Shown: piece after piece, positions 7,424-14,448 of the stretch | Position numbering within the stretch: position 1 is the first letter of the stretch | Layout: each line of letters opens with the position of its first letter | NCBI RefSeq assembly: GCF_020042285.1 | Contig: NZ_CP083388.1 | Coordinates: forward strand, 1,576,001-1,640,000 | Direction: 5' to 3' | Length of the DNA: 64,000 nucleotides | Source: Ferruginibacter albus | Lineage (GTDB): Bacteria > Bacteroidota > Bacteroidia > Chitinophagales > Chitinophagaceae | The notes under the pieces: generated by a model | What the model was told of the DNA's origin: nothing | Seen by the model: the letters and a program-made list of their open reading frames with translations, nothing else | Databases searched by the model: none | Made by a program: the position numbers and the translations under genes

Positions 7424-7455
7424 AAAAACCTCCCTCTTCATCAGTAAAGAGAGGT
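7424..7455 (-). terminator. Intrinsic terminator of the lipoprotein gene
   Basis: On the minus strand ACCTCTCTTT and AAGAGGGAGGT pair and are followed by TTTTTC. It lies just after the stop of the gene at 7473-8012. Confidence 0.7.
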
Positions 7456-7472
7456 AAGAAGAAGTAAGGTAT

Positions 7473-8012
7473 CTAAAAAGGTACGTAAAAGCTACCGTTC
7501 GTTATTGTCTTATAATTATTGCTACCGGAAAAAGTAACCACGCCTGAAAATGTACCAGATACTGTTGCATTATCGATATGAGTGATAGTGCAGATAAAAG
7601 GTACTAATGTAGAGGCATATTTATTATTGAGCATATTGCCTTCATATATCACTGATATTAATGCGTGATCAGGATTCCAGAAGTTTTTTAGTGCCGGATT
7701 TACATTTCCTAAATTAGCGGTATCTGTGAAAATACCTGTATCAATATTCCCCACTGTAGGTAAATTAGGATATCCTGTATGAGATAATTGTAAATCTATC
7801 CCATCCGAACTAACAGTAGATTCATTTTCATGACCGTAAATCTGGATTGATTGTGTACTGGAACGAGTTGCTGCCACATAACCATTATAAACCACATTTT
7901 TACCATCTATAGTTGCTTTTATATAATAGGGCGATGGCGGATTATCTTTTGTACAGGAAGTAAAACCAATTATCCCAAGTATTCCTAATAGTACCAGTAT
8001 AGATATTCTCAT
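7473..8012 (-). CDS. Lipoprotein, DUF6252-like
   Basis: 179 residues. A lipobox-type signal (LLGILGIIGFTSC, Cys at residue 20) predicts a lipid-anchored periplasmic or outer-membrane protein. The remainder is beta-rich. The C-terminal motif (ATVSGTFSGVVTFSG, ITNGSFYVPF) closely matches that of the lipoprotein at 55225-55695 (HVKGTFSGTVTSS, LTNGSFDVDI), so both belong to one Bacteroidota family that I recall as DUF6252-like; the number is from memory. Single gene with its own terminator on the left and a long empty region upstream. Role unknown. Confidence 0.75.
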   Translation of the reverse strand: MRISILVLLGILGIIGFTSCTKDNPPSPYYIKATIDGKNVVYNGYVAATRSSTQSIQIYGHENESTVSSDGIDLQLSHTGYPNLPTVGNIDTGIFTDTANLGNVNPALKNFWNPDHALISVIYEGNMLNNKYASTLVPFICTITHIDNATVSGTFSGVVTFSGSNNYKTITNGSFYVPF

Positions 8013-8360
8013 TGTAAGTAGTTTTTATACCCTTAAAAGAGACAAATTAAAACAAATTTGTTGTCTGGCTAAATAAAGTAATTGTTATAAAAATGATTAA
8101 GTAAAACAAGCAAGAAGAAACAAATATTTATTTAATATAATCCTACTTTTATACAAAAAAATCTATCAGAATACTTACTATTACTACTTTAGCTAATTTT
8201 ATTGGGCTAAGTATATTAGTAATTTTGGAATACGAAAAAAAGTATGAATAAAAAAATTTTTATACTTTATAAAAAGTCATAATTATATTTAATAATCATT
8301 AACTTATTTATATAAAATAAAAATATATTTAATTATATTTTAATTTTATTTTAGTTTAAC
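8013..8360. other. AT-rich intergenic region
   Basis: No gene seen. It has a long AT hairpin near 8240-8270 (AAAGTAT...ATACTTT) and a TAATTTTG box at about 8218-8225. The base composition is more AT-rich than the core genes, as in other parts of this accessory region. Confidence 0.4.
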
Positions 8361-8390
8361 TTGCAATAAATGTTTTACAGTGTATCTTTG
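8361..8390 (+). promoter_or_regulatory. Consensus Bacteroidota promoter of a small RNA
   Basis: TTG at 8361-8363, 19-nt spacer, TATCTTTG at 8383-8390. This is an exact match to the TTG / TAnnTTTG form. There is no reading frame downstream before the terminator, so it seems to drive a non-coding RNA. Confidence 0.7.
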
Positions 8391-8393
8391 CAG

Positions 8394-8480
8394 TGCTAAA
8401 AGGTGTCAATTCCATCATATCTCATCCCATGATGGGTGTTGCCAGTACTGGCACGGGGGATTTGAGATTTTTTAGCTTTT
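8394..8480 (+). ncRNA. Candidate small structured RNA (about 85 nt)
   Basis: The transcript predicted from the promoter at 8361-8390 would start near 8395. Its 5' end GCTAAAA (8395-8401) pairs with TTTTAGC (8470-8476), directly followed by TTTTT. Inside, ATCTCA (8419-8424) pairs with TGAGAT (8463-8468), and two small hairpins stand between (CCCATGATGGG 8426-8436 and GCCAGTACTGGC 8441-8452). The whole molecule is thus closed by its own terminator stem. It is not one of the RNAs I know (not tmRNA, SRP RNA, 6S or RNase P). It ends at the stop codon of the convergent DUF3800 gene. Confidence 0.6.
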
Positions 8481-9196
8481 TATATACTACTACCCTTCTT
8501 TTTATCTTCGTACAAATCCAGTATAGTTTCGTATTTATTTTCTAAGGCATCAAAATATCTACTTTCGTTCTTTAATAGTTTTCTCTGTACGGCCCACATT
8601 AAATAATCAATAATGCTCAATTCAGGCATTTCGGTATTTGGCACTATTTCTAAGTTGCATCTAACTGGTGAGCCAGGGAAATTGGTCTTTTTTAATTTCA
8701 TGGCTTTTATAACAGCTTCTTGAAATCTTGGCAAAGAACTTTTATCTCTTTGAGATAAATAAAGCTTATAGTGACATTCCTGTGTTTCAAATCGACCATT
8801 TAATAAATGATGCAGAACATCAAAATAAAATTCAGTGGGATTGCTATTATGTTTATTCTCAAATATAGATAACTCTTTCTTTGCCACTACTATATGAGCT
8901 TTATATCCCTCCAAATTTCGTAATAATTCAAAAAATTTAGCTCTGATTTCTGGGTGATCATTTCGAGCATGAACATACCAATTTTTTTTATTTATTGAAG
9001 GAATAGAATTATAAAGCTTATCTGTTTTTATATTATTAATGAACTCTAATACAGTCTTTCTCAATCTACGACGATTATCAGTTTCAATCATCCCTATAAG
9101 AAGATACGGTTGAAACCCATCAGTACCAACTAATAGTTTTTTCCTAGTCCCATAAAACTCAGGATCTCCACTTTCATCTATAAATATATACTTCAT
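8480..9196 (-). CDS. DUF3800 domain protein
   Basis: 238 residues starting MKYIFIDESGDPEFYG. The N-terminal FIDESGD motif, with acidic residues on a first beta strand, is the hallmark of DUF3800 proteins, which have an RNase H-like fold. Further family features are the internal VVAKKEL strand and the late IIDYLMWAVQRKL stretch with an Asp. Members are often carried by mobile or defence-rich regions, but the substrate is not established. A -7 box TAGTTTTG at 9213-9220 (minus) lies about 17 nt before the ATG. The 3' end meets the candidate small RNA at 8394-8480 head on. Confidence 0.85.
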   Translation of the reverse strand: MKYIFIDESGDPEFYGTRKKLLVGTDGFQPYLLIGMIETDNRRRLRKTVLEFINNIKTDKLYNSIPSINKKNWYVHARNDHPEIRAKFFELLRNLEGYKAHIVVAKKELSIFENKHNSNPTEFYFDVLHHLLNGRFETQECHYKLYLSQRDKSSLPRFQEAVIKAMKLKKTNFPGSPVRCNLEIVPNTEMPELSIIDYLMWAVQRKLLKNESRYFDALENKYETILDLYEDKKKGSSI

Positions 9197-9212
9197 ATAT
9201 TTTATTGAAAAA

Positions 9213-9220
9213 CAAAACTA
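9213..9220 (-). promoter_or_regulatory. -7 box of the DUF3800 gene
   Basis: TAGTTTTG on the minus strand fits TAnnTTTG and would start transcription about 12 nt before the ATG. No clear TTG is seen at -33. Confidence 0.45.
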
Positions 9221-9364
9221 CACATTACTATTCTATATAATAGCATTTTCAGCATTTGTAAGGGATTTTAAAATATTAACAAGTGTGCAAAATAGATGTT
9301 GCTTTTTAGTGAAGTATCACAGAATAGAACTTGCGTTGTTTATTTGAAATTTTATTGTAGATAC

Positions 9365-9637
9365 TCATCTCAAGAATAAGGCGATTATAGCAACAATCAA
9401 TGAAGCAGTGGCAATAGCTAAGGCTATATAAGATATTCTCGTTGAAGTGTTGGCTTCTTTTTCCAATAAAGAAATAACTCTATCAAAATTTCTATTTTGC
9501 GCCTCCAGTGTTTTTTTAAAGTTTTGTTCCTGCTGATGTAGTACTTTATTAAAACTCTTTTCTTGACTTTCAATAAGCATCTCAAAATTTTTTTGTTCTG
9601 GACTATAAGAAACGAAACCTAATGATGTGTAACTCAT
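9365..9637 (-). CDS. Coiled-coil protein with C-terminal membrane anchor
   Basis: 90 residues. Residues 15-62 form a heptad-like coiled coil with an internal repeat (SQEKSFNKVLHQQEQNFKK, EAQNRNFDRVISLLEKE). One hydrophobic helix follows near residues 66-88 (YIALAIATASLIVAIIALF) and the protein ends in R. It is a tail-anchored or single-span protein with its coiled coil probably facing the cytoplasm. It lies upstream of the DUF3800 gene on the same strand with a gap of 168 nt, so co-transcription is uncertain. No family recognised. Confidence 0.65.
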   Translation of the reverse strand: MSYTSLGFVSYSPEQKNFEMLIESQEKSFNKVLHQQEQNFKKTLEAQNRNFDRVISLLEKEANTSTRISYIALAIATASLIVAIIALFLR

Positions 9638-9750
9638 TATTTTTTATATTTAGATGATCCGATAACCACTAAATTAAAAATAACCTTTAATTATTCAAAT
9701 ACTTACTCTTGTAGTCAACAGGGAAGAAGGTCGTAAGATCTTCAACAAAT

Positions 9751-9777
9751 AAAAACAGCATCCCGTTAGGAATGCTG
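9751..9777 (-). terminator. Terminator-like hairpin with GTTA loop
   Basis: AGCATCCC-GTTA-GGAATGCT is followed on the minus strand by TTTTTATTTG. A very similar hairpin with the same GTTA loop stands at 14209-14227. Confidence 0.5.
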
Positions 9778-10003
9778 TGGTCTTCGGCTTACGCCCTTAA
9801 CTGAAGGTATTTGTTCATATCTAAGATAATAACTAAGTTATAAAAATGCAATAGCCCTACGGTAGCTTCATTTTGTTTATGCGGGGAAAATAAAGATTAT
9901 GCAATCTTTTATAAAAAAATTGAAACATTCTATCAAAACCTCATAGCTGTTTGTGGCGTATATAATCCGTTAGATATTTATTTAAGGGAATAGATATTTT
10001 GGC

Positions 10004-10033
10004 AAAAGCTCGGTGTGTAAGCCGGGCTTTTTT
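10004..10033. terminator. Intrinsic terminator
   Basis: AAAGCTCGG and CCGGGCTTT form the stem, with TTTTTT on the plus side and TTTTG on the minus side. It probably ends the leftward pair 10792 to 10116. Confidence 0.6.
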
Positions 10034-10115
10034 ATTATAAATGTCAAAGGGCTTCCTCTTGTTGTCTATTAGCAGTAATAACTATATCTCTGTTGCACCT
10101 CGGGGAGGAAAAAAA

Positions 10116-10355
10116 TTAATGATATGTAAAATAAAATAGAACGCATCCAATATCAATACCACAGCACAATAATAGCCCCATTCCTAATTCTTTTGAATTA
10201 AGACTAAATATGAACAAGCAAAGACCTATAAGAAGATTTATTGTAAAAGTCCATAAGAGAAAACTAACAACATGAATACTGTGGACTAAAGTTAATAAGT
10301 ACTGAACTGTAAGTGCAATCGAACAATAAATTAATGGCTTTAATAATTTTCTCAC
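10116..10355 (-). CDS. Small membrane protein
   Basis: 79 residues, mostly hydrophobic, with two to three predicted membrane helices (LLKPLIYCSIALTVQYLLTL, FLLWTFTINLLIGLCLFIF, LGMGLLLCCGIDIGCVLFYF). The start MRKLLK supplies a positive inside charge. It lies 47 nt downstream of the lipoprotein gene 10403-10792 on the same strand, so the two probably form an operon ended by the hairpin at 10004-10033. Family not recognised. Confidence 0.55.
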   Translation of the reverse strand: MRKLLKPLIYCSIALTVQYLLTLVHSIHVVSFLLWTFTINLLIGLCLFIFSLNSKELGMGLLLCCGIDIGCVLFYFTYH

Positions 10356-10402
10356 AGAATTATTTCTTTTAAGGTAACTGTATACATGTTAGACATGTGA
10401 GT

Positions 10403-10792
10403 TTATTTTATTGAATCCCTAACGTCTATATAAATAGAAAAAATGAACATACTATCTACTATATTATTTTGTTCATCAACTTGTACTAAATATTTGCCTT
10501 TAGAATGAGAATTAGGTTGCACGCTTGTAAACATTAGCCTTCTGCTTTTAATTACTTTATCAAATCCTATTTTATCAAGAGTTATTATTTCACCCTCCCC
10601 TGTATATTTCCCTGCGTTCTGAGAAACGCCTAAGCCACTTCCATTTGTAAACTGAAAAGTCCCATCCTTCCTAAATATAAAACTGCTTCTGTCAGCGGTG
10701 GCTTGTAGTATACAAGGACTATCATTATCAGGTATAGAATTGCACCCGAATAAAATAAAGCTTAGGGTTATATATCCAAATAATTGTTTCAT
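10403..10792 (-). CDS. Small lipoprotein
   Basis: 129 residues. The N-terminus MKQLFGYITLSFILFGC is an SPII signal with the lipid Cys at residue 17. The mature part is beta-rich: SSFIFRKDGTFQFTNG, then YTGEGEIITLDKIGF and a late FSIYIDVRD strand, a layout seen in small periplasmic lipoproteins with a lipocalin-like or FKB-type barrel. The exact family is unknown. It is probably co-transcribed with the membrane protein at 10116-10355. Confidence 0.65.
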   Translation of the reverse strand: MKQLFGYITLSFILFGCNSIPDNDSPCILQATADRSSFIFRKDGTFQFTNGSGLGVSQNAGKYTGEGEIITLDKIGFDKVIKSRRLMFTSVQPNSHSKGKYLVQVDEQNNIVDSMFIFSIYIDVRDSIK

Positions 10793-10889
10793 TACTGCGT
10801 TGCTATTTTGAAAACGAAAGTTAATAAAAAAGGCTGCATCTATTCATCAGGATAAAACCCCTACCCAAAAATTATGCAAAAATTGAGTA

Positions 10890-10920
10890 TTGACTTTTTT
10901 ATTTGAGATTTTTACTTTTG
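10890..10920 (+). promoter_or_regulatory. Consensus promoter of a second small RNA
   Basis: TTG at 10890-10892, 20-nt spacer, TACTTTTG at 10913-10920, an exact TAnnTTTG match. No plausible reading frame follows before the terminator at 10967-10995. Confidence 0.65.
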
Positions 10921-10924
10921 CAGT

Positions 10925-10996
10925 ATCATCTATTATAAGTGCAGTAATCAAAGCAAAAACGGCACTAAAGCCATCTTTTCTTAGGTGGCTTTTTAC
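10925..10996 (+). ncRNA. Candidate small RNA (about 70 nt)
   Basis: The transcript from the promoter at 10890-10920 would be about 70 nt, ending in a strong intrinsic terminator (AAAGCCATC, loop, GGTGGCTTTTT at 10967-10994). The region between is unstructured by eye (CAAAGCAAAAACGGCACT). It stops 2-3 nt before the stop codon of the convergent gene at 10998-11219, a placement like that of the RNA at 8394-8480. Confidence 0.5.
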
Positions 10997-10997
10997 T

Positions 10998-11219
10998 TTA
11001 TAATTCTTTCTTAGTTTTCTTTTCAAATTCTTTTACGGCAGTGCAAAGCTTAGAGAGCATTTGTACTTCTATGTCGATTAAGTCTTGCCGGTAATTGGCA
11101 TTTGCCTTCTGGTGGGTATCATTGTAGACTGCATTGATATTGTCGCTTCCTATTAGCCTTATTCCTGTATAAGGAGCCTTTCTTCTCTTAGTCCATATGA
11201 GTATTCTGTAGTATGGCAT
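10998..11219 (-). CDS. Small conserved-looking protein
   Basis: 73 residues starting MPYYRILIWTKRRKAPYTG. A beta strand with basic residues is followed by GIRLIGSDNINAVYNDTHQK and a C-terminal helix (IEVQMLSKLCTAVKEFEKK). The charged, compact composition suggests a cytoplasmic, possibly nucleic-acid-binding protein; that is inference only. It starts 93 nt from the divergent HicB-like gene. No family is recognised with confidence. Confidence 0.6.
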   Translation of the reverse strand: MPYYRILIWTKRRKAPYTGIRLIGSDNINAVYNDTHQKANANYRQDLIDIEVQMLSKLCTAVKEFEKKTKKEL

Positions 11220-11270
11220 AAGCTCAAGTTAACAATTTGTCTAAAACTATGTGGTATGGGAATTGTTATA

Positions 11271-11278
11271 TATATTTG
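11271..11278 (+). promoter_or_regulatory. -7 box of the HicB/HicA-like pair
   Basis: TATATTTG fits TAnnTTTG; a -33 TTG is not clear. The message would have a leader of about 30 nt with AAAGGAG 4-5 nt before the ATG at 11313, a true Shine-Dalgarno sequence, which is uncommon in this window. Confidence 0.55.
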
Positions 11279-11312
11279 GAATAAGTAAAAAACTATAAAA
11301 TAAAGGAGTATC

Positions 11313-11525
11313 ATGACAAATTTATCAAAAAGAATGAGTGTTACGGCGGTTGCTAATGACAACGGTGTCATCACTGCTTTCTTTGATGACTTGCCGGGGC
11401 TGCTAGTACAAGGTGGAAGTATTGAAGATGTAAGGGACAAACTGAAATCACTGCTTGAATCTTATATTAAAAGATTAGATTCTTGGAAAGATAATATTGA
11501 AATTGAAACTCAAAGCCTTGTATAA
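11313..11525 (+). CDS. HicB-like antitoxin-fold protein
   Basis: 70 residues. The core VTAVANDNGVITAFFDDLPGLLVQGGSIEDVRDKLKSLL has the HicB pattern: two strands, then D.PG....G.s.ee......L...L. This is the partial RNase H-like fold of HicB antitoxins. There is no added DNA-binding domain, so it is the short form. The ATG has a Shine-Dalgarno sequence (GGAG at 11305-11308). Its stop codon overlaps the start of the next gene by one base (TAATG), the usual sign of coupled translation in toxin-antitoxin pairs. The role as antitoxin to the 11525 product is inferred. Confidence 0.7.
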   Translation: MTNLSKRMSVTAVANDNGVITAFFDDLPGLLVQGGSIEDVRDKLKSLLESYIKRLDSWKDNIEIETQSLV

Positions 11526-11815
11526 TGACCAGAGGATATTTAATAAATCATCTTATTGAAAGTGATTGTGCCCCTGATGAAGAATGTGATTCACAAACTT
11601 CACAATTATGGCACAATAGAATAAATGGGCATGTATGTTACGTGCCTTACGAAGAGGAATTGCAATTAATGACCTTTTCCCATATATTTTTTGAATTAGG
11701 GATAGCTCCTCCTGCTGAATATGAGGATGACTATGCTGTGTATTCATCTTTTAGAATAGTCCGAGAAAGGCGACTAAACGAATTGCAAGCGCAAAATAAT
11801 GATACTGAAGATTAG
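11525..11815 (+). CDS. Predicted HicA-like partner protein
   Basis: 96 residues, ATG overlapping the stop of the HicB-like gene. The order is helix (GYLINHLIESDC), strand (QLWHNRING), strand (HVCYVPYEEELQ), helix (TFSHIFFELGI), the alpha-beta-beta-beta-alpha plan of HicA. WHN...G, the VP element and ...T...I...LGI stand where HicA has GSHH, VP.H and GTLR.IL...GI. It is longer than classic HicA (about 60 residues), with an acidic insertion after helix one (PDEECDSQTS) and an acidic tail. The match is by pattern only; sequence divergence is large. Confidence 0.5.
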   Translation: MTRGYLINHLIESDCAPDEECDSQTSQLWHNRINGHVCYVPYEEELQLMTFSHIFFELGIAPPAEYEDDYAVYSSFRIVRERRLNELQAQNNDTED

Positions 11816-11840
11816 CCTGAATTTTATTCAGGCTTTTTTA
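11814..11840 (+). terminator. Intrinsic terminator of the HicB/HicA-like operon
   Basis: GCCTGAATTTTATTCAGGC followed by TTTTTTA, overlapping the stop codon region of the second gene. Confidence 0.8.
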
Positions 11841-12000
11841 TTCCTTCTTATTTAACACGATAACTTCCACGTCTACATCCTTAATAAAGGCACCCTCCGC
11901 CACTTATCTAAAAAACAAAGAAGTTCTTAATAGAGGATGTATGTCTATGGCTGAATATCTAAGGATTAAGAAAGGGTATTAACATCATTTTCAAAAATTG

Positions 12001-12390
12001 TATTATTTTTATCCCGTAAAATTATTAGGCGTTAGCTTAATTCGGTAAGGAGAAACTCGAAAATTCAAATGTAGCCGAAGAATGAAAGCGATACGTCCAC
12101 TGCACAGCGTGGGCTTATCCGCTATTCTGGTTACAAGGTATTCGAGTACCTTCCTTACGGAGTAGCTACAAAGTTCCACGCTTATTTTCAAACCGCTGTA
12201 TCAGGAACTTTTACCAGCACAACAATTTCCCTTTTCCCGTTCTTTAAGCTGATTACCCAATGGACTAAAGTAGTCCCAACCCACCCTTATTACCAACCTT
12301 AGTAATCCCTGCTTGAATTTTTGTTTGCATATATGCAACCTGTAAACCTATGGGATAGTTTTTATTTTATACACCTTAAACTTGATTACC
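12001..12390 (+). promoter_or_regulatory. Long structured leader, copy B
   Basis: Plus-strand region immediately before the gene at 12391, collinear with 3614-3244 (minus). Blocks: CCCGTAAAATTATTAGGCGT (12013), AGCGTGGGCTTATCCG (12106), TTCCACGCTTATTTT (12174), AGCTGATTACCCAAT (12247), AACCTTAGTAATCC (12295), TGTAAACCTATGGGA (12341). AGCGTGG at 12106-12112 is complementary to CCACGCT at 12176-12182, and a hairpin AAGGTATTCGAGTACCTT (12135-12152) stands between them. TATTTTTA near 12004 is one mismatch from a -7 box. A gene at 12009-12191 on the minus strand was not accepted. Confidence 0.6.
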
Positions 12391-12930
12391 ATGCAAAAGC
12401 TACACTCTGTGTATTCTTTCCTATTAGCTATTATTATCCTAATTGTAGGATTTGTATTATTGAAAGTATTTTATAATGTACCGTACGTTCCCATTCTTAT
12501 TGCATCTGTTTCTCCATTTGTCCTTTTACTTATTATAGAATTGATCAAAAAAGAACCTAAGGAAAATCAGGGGCAACAAGCTAAGCTTGTATATAATATT
12601 TCATTGGGAATTGCTGCTTTATGTTTATTCCTTTTTATAGCAGGGCATGATAAATATGATATTTACTTAAACAAAGCAATTATAAAACAGGGGTATGTAC
12701 GTGAATATGAAATGGAAACAGAAGACAATAACGGCAATGTAGGAAACACTACAGTTCAGCATTTTGTGGTAAAGAACGACAAGGATGAATACAAACACGA
12801 ATTAATTACCTATTGGATGATACTTTGTTCATGGGTGGTTCCTATTTTTTTAGTTTGGTATTCTTATAGATTTTTAAAGAAAACAGAGGGTACTCCAAAA
12901 GGAAATACCCCTTACCCTCAGTATACATAG
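12391..12930 (+). CDS. Hypothetical membrane protein
   Basis: 179 residues from the ATG at 12391 (a TTG three codons upstream is less likely). There are four hydrophobic segments: two N-terminal (YSFLLAIIILIVGFVLLKVF and VPILIASVSPFVLLLIIEL), one at about residues 70-87 (ISLGIAALCLFLFIAG) and one near residue 140-160 (YWMILCSWVVPIFLVWYSY). A soluble beta-rich loop with an acidic patch (ETEDNNGNVGN) lies between the third and fourth, probably facing the periplasm. The C-terminus is proline-rich. It is preceded by leader copy B. Family not recognised. Confidence 0.65.
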   Translation: MQKLHSVYSFLLAIIILIVGFVLLKVFYNVPYVPILIASVSPFVLLLIIELIKKEPKENQGQQAKLVYNISLGIAALCLFLFIAGHDKYDIYLNKAIIKQGYVREYEMETEDNNGNVGNTTVQHFVVKNDKDEYKHELITYWMILCSWVVPIFLVWYSYRFLKKTEGTPKGNTPYPQYT

Positions 12931-13440
12931 TTTTTATTCCATCAAAGATAGGGACTAAAATATCCATCAGACTAATGCTAACTGACATTGGGTCAGTTCT
13001 TGTATTGTTTTAATTTAACTTACAAAATTCATCTTAATTCTAAGCGCACCCAACCCAAATCCACACATCTATCCGAGTCACAACCCCCTAAATTTAGCCC
13101 CCAAAAAAAGATAAAATATAATTCAGTTTTTAACTTTAAAACCAAGCCTGCAAAGGATTCTAACAGGTGTCGCTTAGAGTATAAGTGCCTTTAGTGTTAA
13201 TATTCCGTTTCATTATCTTTGTTTCGGGATTAATTTTGGTGTTTTAATGATTTCAAAAATGAAAATTACATCTTCAATTTATATAATCAAGCGAAAATAT
13301 TAAATTGTTTTGTATTTTTATGACATAACGGCTGGTTTAAGCTAATTAGTATAATTACCTTTTGGGTTAAAAAAAAGACCTCATTTTTTATATTAAAAAA
13401 TAAACATATTGATATAAATCAATATAAAAGTATCCATATA
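12931..13440. other. Intergenic region before the Crp-type regulator
   Basis: No accepted gene. It holds the promoter at 13190-13221 and then an AT-rich stretch of about 220 nt up to the regulator. An open frame at 12988-13194 has a composition unlike the neighbouring proteins and no support. Confidence 0.4.
13190..13221 (+). promoter_or_regulatory. Promoter-like site upstream of the Crp/Fnr-type gene
   Basis: TATCTTTG at 13214-13221 with TTT at about -33 (13190-13192). If it serves the gene at 13441, the leader would be about 215 nt. Confidence 0.45.
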
Positions 13441-14130
13441 ATGCAACCAATTTTCTTGCTAAAAGGACTAAAAGAAAATGCACTTATTGAAACAGGAACT
13501 TTTAGAAATGGCGGAACGAAACAACAAATGGATATAAAAAAAGGACATTCTCCGCTGGCTGATTTTGCCAGATCTATATACCCCGAGATCAGCAATGAAA
13601 CGCTCAGTTATATTAATGAGCATTGTTTCACTTTTAAAGTAAGAAAAGGGGCTTTTCTTTTAAAAGAGGGTGATAAGAATGACTACATTTTTTTAATAGT
13701 AAAAGGAGCTTTTAGAAGTTTTTTTAAGGATGGATCAAAACAGATAATTACCTGGATAGCTATTGAAAATAGTATGATCGCCAGTTCTCAAGGGCTATCT
13801 AATTATGAAATAGTTTCTGAATATATCCAGGCTATTGAAAACTCTGAATTAGTATGCGCTTCTTATAAGGATCTTAACCTTTTGTACAAATTACAGCCCG
13901 AAATGAACATAGTGGGGCGCAAATTATATGAAGAATATTTGCGTTTCAGCGATGTAAGGGCTATAATAACCCGTCTTTCCAATGCCACCAGTAAATACAA
14001 TTATTTTCAGAAAACACACCCGCACCTTAATAATAGAATTCCCTTAAAATACATTGCTGCCTACCTTGGTATAAGAGTGGAGACCTTAAGCCGGATACGG
14101 GGCAGGTTATCTAAAACTAAACGAAAATAA
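13441..14130 (+). CDS. Crp/Fnr family transcription regulator
   Basis: 229 residues. Residues about 50-150 form a cyclic-nucleotide-binding-type barrel (TFKVRKGAFLLKEGDKNDYIF, LIVKGAFRSFFKDG). The C-terminal part from about residue 200 is a helix-turn-helix (IPLKYIAAYLGIRVETLSRI), the Crp-type recognition helix. The phosphate-binding cassette residues of true cAMP sensors (GE..L..R) are absent, as in most Bacteroidota Crp-like proteins, so the ligand is unknown. The first 30 residues are extra; an internal Met at residue 30 (MDIKKGHSPL) may be the real start. It has its own terminators. Confidence 0.85.
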   Translation: MQPIFLLKGLKENALIETGTFRNGGTKQQMDIKKGHSPLADFARSIYPEISNETLSYINEHCFTFKVRKGAFLLKEGDKNDYIFLIVKGAFRSFFKDGSKQIITWIAIENSMIASSQGLSNYEIVSEYIQAIENSELVCASYKDLNLLYKLQPEMNIVGRKLYEEYLRFSDVRAIITRLSNATSKYNYFQKTHPHLNNRIPLKYIAAYLGIRVETLSRIRGRLSKTKRK

Positions 14131-14168
14131 GAATAGAGCTGACAGTTAAGTAAGCGTACCCTTCATAC

Positions 14169-14199
14169 AGGCTTTGGCGTAAAAACCAAGGCCTTTTTT
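14169..14199 (+). terminator. Intrinsic terminator of the Crp/Fnr-type gene
   Basis: AGGCTTTGG and CCAAGGCCT form the stem, followed by TTTTT. Confidence 0.75.
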
Positions 14200-14208
14200 A
14201 ATTAAAAC

Positions 14209-14236
14209 AGCATCCTGTTAAGGATGCCATTTTAAT
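14209..14236. terminator. Second terminator-like hairpin with GTTA loop
   Basis: GCATCCT-GTTA-AGGATGC with T-rich sequence on both outer sides; it resembles the hairpin at 9756-9777. Confidence 0.5.
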
Positions 14237-14448
14237 TTTTCTCTCTCAAACAAAAACAAATGAAAATGAGACCACGAATTAAAGACCAAAAGGGATTACA
14301 GGTTTTTCACTATAATATCTTTTCTGTGGCTTCAGAGTTTAGTTATGATGTATTAAAGGTAGTACTGAGAATAAGTGTAAAAAGTAAGACAACCCGATCA
14401 TATTTTGTAGTAAATATTCTACTTATATATCTTTTGCTTTTTGCTTAC

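Larger units (their letters stand above)
9638..10115. other. Intergenic region with two hairpins
   Basis: No gene seen. Two intrinsic-terminator-like hairpins at 9751-9777 and 10004-10033 divide it. Nothing else was recognised in the 230 nt between them. Confidence 0.4.

Noticed and set aside
8361..9196. Retron (RNA plus reverse transcriptase plus effector)
   Set aside because: There is no reverse transcriptase gene in the window; only a small RNA and a DUF3800 protein.
12009..12191. 60-codon minus-strand frame across leader copy B
   Set aside because: Not conserved with copy A; the conserved features are structural, not coding.
12988..13194. 68-codon frame
   Set aside because: Composition is rich in Lys, Ser, Thr and Pro without pattern, and it overlaps the promoter-like site at 13190; no family.
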